Source: SHZI01 sp964371995 (GTDB taxonomy: Bacteria > Pseudomonadota > Gammaproteobacteria > Steroidobacterales > GCA-2729495). Taken from it: DNA of 64,000 nucleotides. The DNA lies in assembly GCA_964371995.1 (NCBI GenBank), contig CAYJPG010000005.1, positions 1 to 64,000 on the forward strand, written 5' to 3'. The translations under genes and the position numbers were made by a program. Shown in pieces: positions 26,237 through 34,522 of the stretch. Position 1 is the first letter of the stretch. Each line of letters begins with the position of its first letter. The notes beneath the pieces are model-generated. The model did not search any database and was not told the DNA's origin. It worked only from the letters and a program-made list of their open reading frames with translations.

Positions 26237-27619
26237 TCAGCACTCGATCACGTTGACGGCAAGGCCGCCGCGTGAGGTTTCCTTGTATTTGTCCTGCATA
26301 TCGCGTCCCGTGTCGCGCATGGTGCGAATGACCTTGTCGAGCGAGACCCGGTGTTTGCCGTCGCTGCGCAGGGCCAGGCGCGAGGCATTGATCGCCTTGA
26401 CCGCACCCATCGCATTGCGCTCGATGCAGGGAATCTGCACCAGTCCGCCAATCGGATCGCAGGTGAGTCCGAGATTGTGTTCCATGCCGATTTCGGCAGC
26501 GTTCTCGACCTGCTGTGGTGTGCCGCCGAGCGCCGCGGTCAGACCACCGGCTGCCATCGAACAGGCGACTCCGACCTCGCCCTGGCAGCCCACTTCGGCG
26601 CCGGAGATCGAGGCATTCTGCTTGTAGAGGAGGCCAATCGCGCCGGCGGTCAGGAAGGCGTCGAATACACCGCGCTCACTGGAACCAGGCACGAGATGCA
26701 CATAGTAGTGGAGCACTGCGGGAATGATGCCGGCAGCGCCGTTGGTCGGCGCAGTGACCACCCGGCCGCCGGCGGCATTCTCCTCGTTCACCGCAAGTGC
26801 CCACAGGTTTACCCAGTCAAGAATGGCGAGTGGATCCTGCCGCGCATCCTCCGGCCGGCTTTCCATGGCCGCGGCCAGTGCGGGCGCGCGCCGCGCAACC
26901 TTCAGGCCACCAGGCAGCACACCCCGGGCATGCGTGCCGCGCACGATGCAGTCCTGCATGACCCGCCAGATCCGTCGGAGACCGTCCTCGATTTCTGCGC
27001 GGGTGCGCCAGACCTGCTCGTTTTCCCACATCAGTTCCGCAATGGAACGCTGTTGCGTCTGGCACAAACCTAGCAATGCATCCGCACTCGCGAAGGGATA
27101 GGGTAGTGGCGTTTCATCAGGCACGATCCGGTCTTCGGCTGCTTCGTCTGCGTTGACCACGAAGCCGCCGCCGACGGAGTAATAGTCGCGGGTGGCCAGC
27201 TCGGCTCCATGCACATCGAAGGCGGTGAAGCGCATACCGTTGGAGTGGTGAGGCAGTTTCTGACGCTTGTTGAAGGCCAGATCATTTTTCTCGTCGAAAG
27301 CGATGCGGTGGCGGCCGAGCAGGTTGATGGACTTGTCTGCGCGAATTGCCTTGAGCCGGGCCTCGATGCCGTCAATATCAACCGTGTCAGGCGATGCACC
27401 TTCGAGACCGAGGATCACCGCCCTGTCGGTACCGTGGCCGCGGCCGGTATGGGCCAGTGAGCCAAACAATTCGCATCGTACCCGCACGCATTGTTCGAGA
27501 TTGCCGCGCCCGTCGAGCCACTGCGTGGCAAAGCGCGCTGCGGCGCGCATTGGTCCCACGGTGTGTGAACTCGATGGCCCGATGCCAATCTTGAACAGGT
27601 CGAATATGCTGACGCCCAT
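26237..27619 (-). CDS. sdaA: L-serine ammonia-lyase (single-chain, iron-sulfur)
   Basis: A 460-residue enzyme deaminating L-serine to pyruvate and ammonia. The N-terminal beta domain begins with SIFDLFKIGIGPSSSHT and the C-terminal alpha domain carries conserved cysteines of the 4Fe-4S site, including GCQGEVGVACSMAAGG and CDPIGGLVQIPCIERNAMG. The length matches the single-polypeptide SdaA/SdaB type (454-455 in E. coli). It is flanked by the metal transporter gene on the same strand 32 bases upstream and by a convergent propeller gene. Regulation is not evident. Confidence 0.96.
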   Translation of the reverse strand: MGVSIFDLFKIGIGPSSSHTVGPMRAAARFATQWLDGRGNLEQCVRVRCELFGSLAHTGRGHGTDRAVILGLEGASPDTVDIDGIEARLKAIRADKSINLLGRHRIAFDEKNDLAFNKRQKLPHHSNGMRFTAFDVHGAELATRDYYSVGGGFVVNADEAAEDRIVPDETPLPYPFASADALLGLCQTQQRSIAELMWENEQVWRTRAEIEDGLRRIWRVMQDCIVRGTHARGVLPGGLKVARRAPALAAAMESRPEDARQDPLAILDWVNLWALAVNEENAAGGRVVTAPTNGAAGIIPAVLHYYVHLVPGSSERGVFDAFLTAGAIGLLYKQNASISGAEVGCQGEVGVACSMAAGGLTAALGGTPQQVENAAEIGMEHNLGLTCDPIGGLVQIPCIERNAMGAVKAINASRLALRSDGKHRVSLDKVIRTMRDTGRDMQDKYKETSRGGLAVNVIEC

Positions 27620-27651
27620 GAACTTGCCTCCCGGGGCACGATACTCCGGTC

Positions 27652-28611
27652 CTACCGGCTGCAGCCATCCCCCGCATCCACGCGTTCGATCTGCACCGTG
27701 GTGTGGCCGATATCGAAATGCTCTTCGAGACCTTCAGTGAGCTCATGCAGAAAATGGTCGTCGCTGCCGTCCGGCATCACGAGGTGCACGGTCAGCGCGC
27801 TTTCCGTCGTGCTCATCGCCCAGATATGCAGATCGTGGATCCGCGTCACACCCGGCAGTGCGCTGAGCCAGGCTGAAACTGCGACCGGATCTATGCTGCG
27901 CGGAACGGCATCTGTTGCCAGTTCGAGCGATTCGCGCAACAGATCCCAGGTGCCCCAGACAATCGCGGCCACGATGATGAGGCTGATGACCGGATCGAGC
28001 CACTGCCAGCCGTACATCAGTATGGCGATGCCGCCGATTACCACGCCCAGCGACAGGAGCGCATCTGCGGCCATGTGCAGAAAAGCGGCGCGGATGTTCA
28101 GGTCGCCGTGCCGGCCGCTGGCAAACATCAGTGCAGTCGCCGTATTGATAACCACGCCGATGCCGGCGACCACGATCATGGTCATGCCGTTCAGCGGTGC
28201 GGGTTCGGAAAAACGCCCGATCGCTTCCCAGGCGATGCCACCCATGGCCAGCAACAGCATGCCGGCGCTGAGCAGCGAGGCGAGGATCGTCGCCCGGCGA
28301 TAGCCATAGGTCCAGCGCGGCGAGGGCTTGCTGCCCGCGAGCCCGGCAGCGCCCCAGGCCAGGCCGAGCGACAGCACGTCGCTGAAGTTATGTCCGGCAT
28401 CAGCGATCAGCGCCAGTGAACCGGCGAGGTAGCCATAGGTGGCCTCGATGAAAACGAAGCCCAGATTCAGCGCGATGCCGGCGGCAAACCTGCCCCCGTA
28501 ACCCTCGGGAGGCGGGCCATGGTCGTGGTGATGATGCCCGTGTCCTGCTGCGCTTGCGTTGCTGTGGCCATGATCATCATGTCCGTGGTCGTTATGGTCG
28601 TGCGGGTTCAT
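27652..28611 (-). CDS. Cation diffusion facilitator metal efflux transporter (CzcD/ZitB type)
   Basis: A 319-residue inner-membrane antiporter exporting Zn, Cd or Co. A His/Asp-rich N-terminus (about 12 His in the first 32 residues) precedes six membrane helices. The metal site is intact: HNFSD in helix 2 (IADAGHNFSDVLSL, near residue 75) and HMAAD in helix 5 (near residue 180). A cytoplasmic ferredoxin-like domain follows (HDLHIWAMSTTESALTVHL). The His-rich tail suggests zinc as main substrate, which is inference. A 28-bp imperfect dyad lies 13-40 bases upstream of the start and is a candidate metalloregulator operator. Confidence 0.93.
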   Translation of the reverse strand: MNPHDHNDHGHDDHGHSNASAAGHGHHHHDHGPPPEGYGGRFAAGIALNLGFVFIEATYGYLAGSLALIADAGHNFSDVLSLGLAWGAAGLAGSKPSPRWTYGYRRATILASLLSAGMLLLAMGGIAWEAIGRFSEPAPLNGMTMIVVAGIGVVINTATALMFASGRHGDLNIRAAFLHMAADALLSLGVVIGGIAILMYGWQWLDPVISLIIVAAIVWGTWDLLRESLELATDAVPRSIDPVAVSAWLSALPGVTRIHDLHIWAMSTTESALTVHLVMPDGSDDHFLHELTEGLEEHFDIGHTTVQIERVDAGDGCSR

Positions 28612-28623
28612 CGTATGGTTTCA

Positions 28624-28651
28624 TCAACTGGAAAATATTTTTCAAAGTTGA
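28624..28651. promoter_or_regulatory. 28-bp imperfect inverted repeat upstream of the CDF transporter
   Basis: TCAACT (28624-28629) pairs with AGTTGA (28646-28651) and the A/T-rich centre pairs at four of eight positions, 10 of 14 pairs overall. It sits 13-40 bases before the transporter start, in an A/T-rich 104-bp gap shared with the divergent hydrolase gene. Position and symmetry fit a repressor or activator operator; it does not match a metalloregulator box that I can name. Confidence 0.4.
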
Positions 28652-28715
28652 GATTAGCATGCTGTTTTATCCGTTCGCCAAAACCTAAGCTCGAATGATC
28701 ATGGATCTCATCTAA

Positions 28716-29369
28716 ATGCCCAGCGGTCCGTCCTTCAGGGATGCCCTCAGCCTGCGCGGTCCGGCCGGTCGCATTGAGGGGCTGCTCGATATGCCGGCAG
28801 GCGTTGCTGTACCGGCTGTCGCGGTGATCTGTCATCCGCACCCGCAGCATCAGGGCACCCAGCTGAACAAGGTGGTACACACCATCGGCCGGAGCATGAA
28901 CGAGCTCGGCGTCCCGGCGATCCGCTTCAATTTCCGCGGTGTGGGTGCGAGCGAGGGCGCCTATGCTGATGGCCGGGGTGAAGCTGAAGATGTGATCGCC
29001 GTGGCTGAATGGGCGCGGAACCGTTTCCCGCAGGCTGAGCTGTGGCTCGCAGGTTTCTCCTTTGGTGCCGCCGTCGCGATTCGTGCCGCCGAACAACTCA
29101 AGCCCGCGCGACTGATCAGCGTGGCACCGCCGGTAGCGCGTATGGCCGATCTGCTCGCCGATGTACGGCCCGAATGTCCGTGGCTGATCGTGCAGGGTAC
29201 GGCCGATGAGGTGGTTGCCGCCGAAGATGTGCAGAGCTGGGTGCAGACACGCCACCCGGCTGCCAGGCTGGTCCTGCTGCCCGATGTAGGGCACTTCTTT
29301 CACGGCCGGCTGACGTTGTTGCGGGAAACGCTGACTGCCTGGGTTGCTGGTGCAGGCCCGGCCGGATAG
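28716..29369 (+). CDS. Alpha/beta hydrolase
   Basis: A 217-residue cytosolic alpha/beta hydrolase. It has an oxyanion region CHPHPQHQGTQLNKVVHT near residues 40-57, nucleophile elbow AGFSFGA near residue 115 (Ser), an acidic residue in VQGTADEVV, and His in DVGHFFHG near residue 192. This is the small COG2945-like group with no lid domain; substrates are unknown. A GC-rich hairpin spans the stop codon (29356-29379) but lacks a T-run. It is divergent from the metal transporter and convergent with the DUF4426 lipoprotein gene. Confidence 0.85.
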   Translation: MPSGPSFRDALSLRGPAGRIEGLLDMPAGVAVPAVAVICHPHPQHQGTQLNKVVHTIGRSMNELGVPAIRFNFRGVGASEGAYADGRGEAEDVIAVAEWARNRFPQAELWLAGFSFGAAVAIRAAEQLKPARLISVAPPVARMADLLADVRPECPWLIVQGTADEVVAAEDVQSWVQTRHPAARLVLLPDVGHFFHGRLTLLRETLTAWVAGAGPAG

Positions 29370-29405
29370 CCGGCAGGGCCGTGCCGTCGCTGCGCAATCC
29401 CTTTT

Positions 29406-29906
29406 TCAGTTGCCGTAGAACTGTCGCTGAAAGCGTACCGAAAGCGGTACGCCCGTGGCAGCTGCCGGCTGGGCCTCTACGCTGAACACGAGCGTTTCTT
29501 CGCCTGAAATGGATACGTCGCCAACGTAGTAGATGGCCTCACCCTCACGGATCTCGCGCACGCTCAGGTTCTTGGCCTGGCCGTTCAGATTGACGGCGCT
29601 GGCGCTGACCTTGCCGGCTACCGGAACATCTGCTGCGCCTTCGGTCTTCTTCAGAATGGAGACGTTCAGCAGCACGCGGTTGGCGCTGCGCGTGATGGCG
29701 TAGCTGCGGGCGATCTCGGGCGTCAGCGAGTTGGTTGGAATCGCCGTAAAGTGCAGGACGTAATCGCCGAAGTCCCGTGATGAGGCATTGTCCGGCTCCA
29801 TCGCCTGAGTCGAAGATACGGTCGCGGGTGAGCCGGCGGGTTTGCCGCAGGCGACCAGCAGGCCGGCGGCGATCAGTACAGCAAGAATTCTTGTAGTGAC
29901 GTACAT
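29406..29906 (-). CDS. DUF4426 lipoprotein
   Basis: A 166-residue lipoprotein. The signal sequence ends in the lipobox LLVAC (Cys at about residue 20), followed by a short linker and a beta-rich DUF4426 domain (FGDYVLHFTAIPTNSLTPEI, IYYVGDVSISG, LSVRFQRQFYGN). The function is unknown. In several gammaproteobacteria this family is encoded beside yggT and proC, as here, where yggT begins 76 bases upstream on the same strand. Confidence 0.82.
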   Translation of the reverse strand: MYVTTRILAVLIAAGLLVACGKPAGSPATVSSTQAMEPDNASSRDFGDYVLHFTAIPTNSLTPEIARSYAITRSANRVLLNVSILKKTEGAADVPVAGKVSASAVNLNGQAKNLSVREIREGEAIYYVGDVSISGEETLVFSVEAQPAAATGVPLSVRFQRQFYGN

Positions 29907-29982
29907 GGCGACACCTCACAAGTAACCGCTTCAATGGCCCAACTATAGCGCGCCACAACGACTGCGAGTACAGCCGGGCGCC

Positions 29983-30567
29983 TCAAAGTACCGGCACGAT
30001 CGAATTCACACAGAGCATTGCAGACCAGAGCTGCCGGGTTGGCAGGACCATCATCAGTGCCTGCAGTGCGATCAGTACGAATATCGGCGAGAGATCGATT
30101 CCACCGATCAGTGGAATCACGCGTTGCACCGGTTTGAGCAGTGGTTCGGCGAGCGAGGAAACCAGTGCGGCGCCCGGGTTGTAGCCGCCCGGACTCACCC
30201 AGCTCAGCACGGCGTAAATAATGATCGTCCAGAAGTAGACGGTGAGAATGAGGCGCACGATGCCGAGTACGGTGATGAGCAGTATCGGCACGATGCCGGG
30301 CTTGCCGATGCAGCCGAACTGCACGAGGACCACTGTGCCCAGCATCTGCAGGCCGAGCAAGGCCATCAGCGTAGCGCTGTCGAGGCGCCCGATCGGCGGC
30401 AACAGGCGCCGCAGCGGCATCACCAGCGGACTCGTCACGCGCAGGATGAACTGCACGAAGGGATTGCGCGTATCGACCCTTGTCCACTGCATCAGCAGGC
30501 GCAGGACGAAGACCAGCACATAAAGATCAAATAGTGTGCGCAGGATGAATATCAGCGCGCTCTGCAT
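29983..30567 (-). CDS. yggT: YggT family membrane protein
   Basis: A 194-residue inner-membrane protein with two YGGT repeats, each a pair of helices (about residues 3-25, 60-80, 95-120 and 150-180). The motif VDTRNPFVQFILRVTSPL is in the first repeat and KPVQRVIPLIGGIDLSPI in the second. YggT homologues have been linked to osmotic shock tolerance and, in other phyla, to cell division; the role here is unknown. It starts four bases after proC ends, in the conserved yggS-proC-yggT operon. Confidence 0.92.
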   Translation of the reverse strand: MQSALIFILRTLFDLYVLVFVLRLLMQWTRVDTRNPFVQFILRVTSPLVMPLRRLLPPIGRLDSATLMALLGLQMLGTVVLVQFGCIGKPGIVPILLITVLGIVRLILTVYFWTIIIYAVLSWVSPGGYNPGAALVSSLAEPLLKPVQRVIPLIGGIDLSPIFVLIALQALMMVLPTRQLWSAMLCVNSIVPVL

Positions 30568-30571
30568 CGGC

Positions 30572-31402
30572 TCAGCTCCCCTGTTTGCCCAGTTCCGCCG
30601 AACGGTTGCGGGCGGCGGTCAGTGCCTGCTGAACGATACCGGCAAGATCAGCCTGTTCAAATACCCGCAGCGCGGCGGCGGTGGTCCCGCCAGGTGAAGT
30701 GACTGCTGCGCGCAGTGCGCCTGGCGTGGTCTGTGTTTCGACCACGACCCGTGCGGCACCGAGCGCGGTCTCGCGGGTCAGTGCGGCGGCCAGATCGGGC
30801 GGCAAGCCGAGATCGATGGCGGCGCGTTCCATATGTTCCATGAGCAAATAGAAGTAAGCCGGACCGCTGCCCGATACGGCGGTGACTGCGTCCATCATCG
30901 TTTCATCCGGCAGCCACAGCGCCCGGCCGGTCGTGCCTGCGACGTATTCGGCCAGCTGCCGGCCGGCGGCATCCACCGAGCCTGAAGCTGCGAGTGCCGA
31001 TACGCCGGCGCCGATCGTTGCCGGCTGATTGGGCATGACCCGTACCAGCGGCGTGCCAGTACCCAGCCAGCCGCTCAGTGAACCGAGCGTAATGCCAGCG
31101 GCGACCGACATCACGAGCTGGCCGGCGGGTCGCCGCTGGCCGGCGAGCGCGATGGCGACGGCTGGCAGGATTTGCGGTTTGACAGCCAGCACCAGCACCG
31201 CTGCGTTCTGCGCCACGGGTGTGTTGTTGGCATCGAGTACGAGACCAGGGTCCATGGCGGCAACCAGTTCGCGCTGTCCGGCATCCGGCTCGGCGATGCA
31301 GATGTGCTGCGCAGGATGTCCCGCCTGCAGCAGCCCGCGCACCAGGGCGCGGGCCATGTTGCCGCCGCCAATCAGTCCGATAGTGAGGTTGTGATAGCTC
31401 AT
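30572..31402 (-). CDS. proC: Pyrroline-5-carboxylate reductase
   Basis: A 276-residue NAD(P)H enzyme making the last step of proline synthesis. The Rossmann loop IGLIGGGNMARALVRGLL is at residues 8-25; the C-terminal signature AVSGSGPAYFYLLMEHM and the terminal SPGGTTAAALRVFE are typical. The start codon overlaps the stop of yggS by four bases, so the two are translationally coupled. The coenzyme preference is not evident from sequence. Confidence 0.97.
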   Translation of the reverse strand: MSYHNLTIGLIGGGNMARALVRGLLQAGHPAQHICIAEPDAGQRELVAAMDPGLVLDANNTPVAQNAAVLVLAVKPQILPAVAIALAGQRRPAGQLVMSVAAGITLGSLSGWLGTGTPLVRVMPNQPATIGAGVSALAASGSVDAAGRQLAEYVAGTTGRALWLPDETMMDAVTAVSGSGPAYFYLLMEHMERAAIDLGLPPDLAAALTRETALGAARVVVETQTTPGALRAAVTSPGGTTAAALRVFEQADLAGIVQQALTAARNRSAELGKQGS

Positions 31403-32127
31403 GTTCGCTCGTCGGGTCGTTCATCTGCAGCGACCGGCCGTGGCCCGAACAGGGCTGTACCGATACGTACCATCGTACTGCCTTCTTCGATCGCCAGCTC
31501 AAAGTCATCTGACATGCCCATAGACAGCGTATCGAGCGCGTGGCCGGCGGCTATGAGTTCGTCAAACAACCGGCGTGTCTGCCGGAATTCCATGCGCAAC
31601 TCCCCTGCGCCCAGGTCCGCATGCGGAATCAGCATCAGACCGCGCAGCCTGAGCCGGGGCAGAACGGCGATCAGCGCCGCCAGTGCGGCCACATCATCGC
31701 GCGGACAGCCAGCCCGGAGGGCCGGGCTTCCGCTGGTGCCAGCCTCTGGCTGGATCTGTACGCAGACCTGCAGCTCGCTGCCGTAGTGTGGCCGCTGTGA
31801 CGACAGGCGTTCGGCAATTTTCGCGGTGGTGACCGTTTGCGCCCAGGCGAAGTTGGCCGCTATTTCCCGGGTCTTGTTGGACTGGATCCGACCGATGAAG
31901 TGCCACCGCATGTCACGATGTCCGCCTGCGATCTTCGGCACCGCCTCGCGCAGGTAGTTTTCACCAAACGCCGTCACGCCGGCGGCCCAGGCATCCTGTA
32001 TGGTCGCCAGATCATGTCCCTTGCTCACGGCCAGCAGGGAGATTGCCTCTGCCGCGCGTCCGGCGCGGGCTGCCGCACGGGTGATGCGCGTCCGTATTTC
32101 GCCCAGATGATCCGTGATTGCCGTCAC
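31399..32127 (-). CDS. yggS: PLP homeostasis protein YggS
   Basis: A 242-residue PLP-binding alanine-racemase-fold protein that controls vitamin B6 and amino-acid balance. The PLP lysine is in LLAVSKGH (residues 31-38); WHFIGRIQSNK (near 75) and LSMGMSDDFELAI (near 205) are hallmark segments. The start is GTG at 32127. It is the first gene of the leftward operon and is divergent from pilT, with 135 bases between the starts, an arrangement I recall from P. aeruginosa. Confidence 0.95.
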   Translation of the reverse strand: MTAITDHLGEIRTRITRAAARAGRAAEAISLLAVSKGHDLATIQDAWAAGVTAFGENYLREAVPKIAGGHRDMRWHFIGRIQSNKTREIAANFAWAQTVTTAKIAERLSSQRPHYGSELQVCVQIQPEAGTSGSPALRAGCPRDDVAALAALIAVLPRLRLRGLMLIPHADLGAGELRMEFRQTRRLFDELIAAGHALDTLSMGMSDDFELAIEEGSTMVRIGTALFGPRPVAADERPDERT

Positions 32128-32262
32128 GACCCTGCTACCAAGCTGGCTGTACTATGTTCATCGCCGGATCCGGTTATGGAAACCGTGGGCGCCATGCCCG
32201 GCTCCGTACTTACAGATATTTCTGCCGTTCGCTTACGGCTGTTCAGGGCGCTGGGGAAACAG

Positions 32263-33303
32263 ATGGCTGTCGATATTGCGCAACTGCTGGCCTTCGCGGT
32301 CAAGAGCAAGGCTTCTGACCTGCATTTGTCGGCAGGTGTCCCACCCATGATCCGGGTGGACGGCGACGTCAAGCGTATCAATATGCCGGCGCTCGCCCAC
32401 AAGGATGTGCATAGCATGGTCTATGACATCATGAACGACAAGCAGCGCAAGGACTTCGAGGAATTCCTGGAGACCGATTTTTCCTTCGAGATACCCAAGC
32501 TCGCCCGGTTTCGTGTCAATGCCTACAACCAGATGCGTGGCGCCGGTGCGGTGTTCCGTACCATTCCGTCAATCATCCAGACGCTGGAAGACCTGAAGGC
32601 GCCGCCGATTTTCCGCGATATCTCCATGTATCCGCGCGGCATCGTGCTGGTAACCGGCCCGACAGGTTCGGGCAAGTCCACCACGCTGGCCGCGATGGTC
32701 GACTACATCAACGACAACAAGCCCGACCACATTCTCACCATTGAGGATCCCATCGAGTTCGTGCATGAGAGCAAGCGCTGCCTGATCAATCAGCGCGAGG
32801 TGCACAGGGACACGCTTGGTTTCAGTGAGGCGCTGCGCTCGGCCTTGCGTGAAGACCCTGACGTTATTCTGGTCGGCGAAATGCGCGACCTGGAAACCAT
32901 CCGTCTGGCGCTGACGGCGGCAGAAACCGGCCATCTGGTGTTCGGCACCCTGCATACCAGCTCGGCGGCCAAGACCATGGACCGCATCATCGACGTGTTC
33001 CCGGCGCAGGAAAAGGAAATGGTCCGGGCGATGCTTTCCGAGTCACTGCGCGCAGTCATTTCCCAGGCGCTGCTGAAGCGTGTTGGCGGTGGCCGGATCG
33101 CAGCCCACGAAATCATGATCGGCACCCCGGCGATCCGCAATCTGATCCGCGAGGGCAAGGTGGCGCAGATGTATTCGGCGATCCAGACCGGTGTGAAGGA
33201 GGGCATGCAGACGCTCGACCAGTGTCTGCAGGAACTGCTCTCGAAGGGTGTGATTACCAAGGAAGAAGCCCGCTTCAAGGCGCAAAACAAGGACGCTTTC
33301 TAG
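32263..33303 (+). CDS. pilT: Type IV pilus retraction ATPase PilT
   Basis: A 346-residue hexameric ATPase that depolymerises the pilus. Start chosen at 32263, giving MAVDIAQLLAF and the usual PilT length; longer upstream frames overlap yggS and lack homology. Walker A GPTGSGKST at about residues 132-140, Asp box IEDPIEFVHE, Walker B DVILVGEMRD and His box HLVFGTLHTSSAAKT are intact. The C-terminal AIRNLIREGKVAQMYS motif, required for retraction in PilT, is present. Two more PilT-family genes follow. Confidence 0.96.
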   Translation: MAVDIAQLLAFAVKSKASDLHLSAGVPPMIRVDGDVKRINMPALAHKDVHSMVYDIMNDKQRKDFEEFLETDFSFEIPKLARFRVNAYNQMRGAGAVFRTIPSIIQTLEDLKAPPIFRDISMYPRGIVLVTGPTGSGKSTTLAAMVDYINDNKPDHILTIEDPIEFVHESKRCLINQREVHRDTLGFSEALRSALREDPDVILVGEMRDLETIRLALTAAETGHLVFGTLHTSSAAKTMDRIIDVFPAQEKEMVRAMLSESLRAVISQALLKRVGGGRIAAHEIMIGTPAIRNLIREGKVAQMYSAIQTGVKEGMQTLDQCLQELLSKGVITKEEARFKAQNKDAF

Positions 33304-33343
33304 TTCTGCGGAACTGGAGGCTGTCCCGCAAGGAGATTCGGCA

Positions 33344-34510
33344 ATGGAACGCGATGAAGCCACGAAGCTGGTACACACCCTTCTGAAGAAGATGGTGGAC
33401 AAGAACGGCTCCGACCTGTTCATCACTTCCGGCTTTCCGCCAGCTATCAAGGTCGATGGCGAGATTCATCGTGCTGCCGAGCAGCCGCTCAGCAGTGATG
33501 ACAGTGCGATCATCGTGCGCTCCATCATGAACGACCGGCAGGCCCGTGATTTCGACGCCACCAAGGAATGCAATTTTGCGATTGGCCCGCAGGGAATCGG
33601 CCGTTTCCGCGTCAGTGCCTTCATTCAGCGTGGCGGGGTCGGTGCGGTGCTGCGGCGGATCGTCACCAAGATTCCGACGCTCGAAGAGCTTGATCTGCCG
33701 CCGATCATGCAGGAGATTGCGCTGACCAAGCGTGGCCTGGTCATCGTGGTTGGAGCGACCGGTTCAGGAAAGTCCACGACGCTGGCGGCGGTAGTCAACC
33801 ACCGAAACATGAACACGCGTGGTCATATCGTGACCATCGAGGACCCGGTCGAGTATCTGCATCCGCATGGCCGCTGCGTCGTCACGCAGCGCGAAGTGGG
33901 TGTAGACACCGAAAGCTGGCATGCCGCACTCAAGAACACACTGCGTCAGGCGCCGGACGTGATCATGATCGGCGAGATCCGCGATCGTGAGACCATGGAA
34001 TACGGCATCCAGTTTGCCGAAACCGGACATCTTTGCCTGGCGACACTGCATGCCAACAGTGCCAATCAGGCGCTCGACCGCATCATCAACTTCTTCCCCG
34101 AGGAAAAGCGTCAACAGGTGCTGATGGACCTGTCGCTGAACATCAAGGGACTGATTTCGCAACGCCTGATTCCGCGTCTGACCGGCGTCGGGCGTATCGC
34201 TGCGATGGAAGTGATGTTGCAGTCGCCGCTGATTTCAGACCTGATCTTCAAGGGCGAGGTCCTGCGTATCAAGGAGATCATGGCCAAGTCCACCCGCATC
34301 GGCATGCAGACCTTCGATCAGGACCTGTTCCAGCTGTATGAGAACGGAAAGATCTCTTACGAAGAAGCAATTCGCAACGCCGACTCGAAGAACGAGCTGC
34401 GGCTGCGAATCAAGCTGGAGAGCAAGCGTGACAAGCCGGTCGTGGTCGATGATTCCGGCGGCCTGCAGGTTGTCGATGAGAAAGAACGGACCAGGAACAT
34501 GCGCCACTAG
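33344..34510 (+). CDS. pilU: PilT-dependent retraction ATPase PilU
   Basis: A 388-residue ATPase of the PilU type. KECNFAIGPQGIGRFRVSAF (about residues 70-90) and FAETGHLCLATLHANSANQA follow P. aeruginosa PilU closely, and the extra C-terminal 40 residues after KNELRLRIKL are a PilU feature. Walker A is GATGSGKST near residue 137; Walker B is DVIMIGEIRD. PilU supports retraction only together with PilT in species tested. It has a strong ribosome-binding site (AAGGAG), starts 40 bases after pilT and is followed after 12 bases by a third paralogue. Confidence 0.94.
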   Translation: MERDEATKLVHTLLKKMVDKNGSDLFITSGFPPAIKVDGEIHRAAEQPLSSDDSAIIVRSIMNDRQARDFDATKECNFAIGPQGIGRFRVSAFIQRGGVGAVLRRIVTKIPTLEELDLPPIMQEIALTKRGLVIVVGATGSGKSTTLAAVVNHRNMNTRGHIVTIEDPVEYLHPHGRCVVTQREVGVDTESWHAALKNTLRQAPDVIMIGEIRDRETMEYGIQFAETGHLCLATLHANSANQALDRIINFFPEEKRQQVLMDLSLNIKGLISQRLIPRLTGVGRIAAMEVMLQSPLISDLIFKGEVLRIKEIMAKSTRIGMQTFDQDLFQLYENGKISYEEAIRNADSKNELRLRIKLESKRDKPVVVDDSGGLQVVDEKERTRNMRH

Positions 34511-34522
34511 GCGAGCGGTCTC

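Noticed and set aside
29356..29379. Hairpin over the alpha/beta hydrolase stop as a rho-independent terminator
   Set aside because: The stem has mismatches and there is no T-run on either strand after it.
31837..32262. N-terminal extension of pilT by 142 codons
   Set aside because: It would overlap the start of yggS; the sequence has no family resemblance, and the ATG at 32263 gives the normal PilT length.
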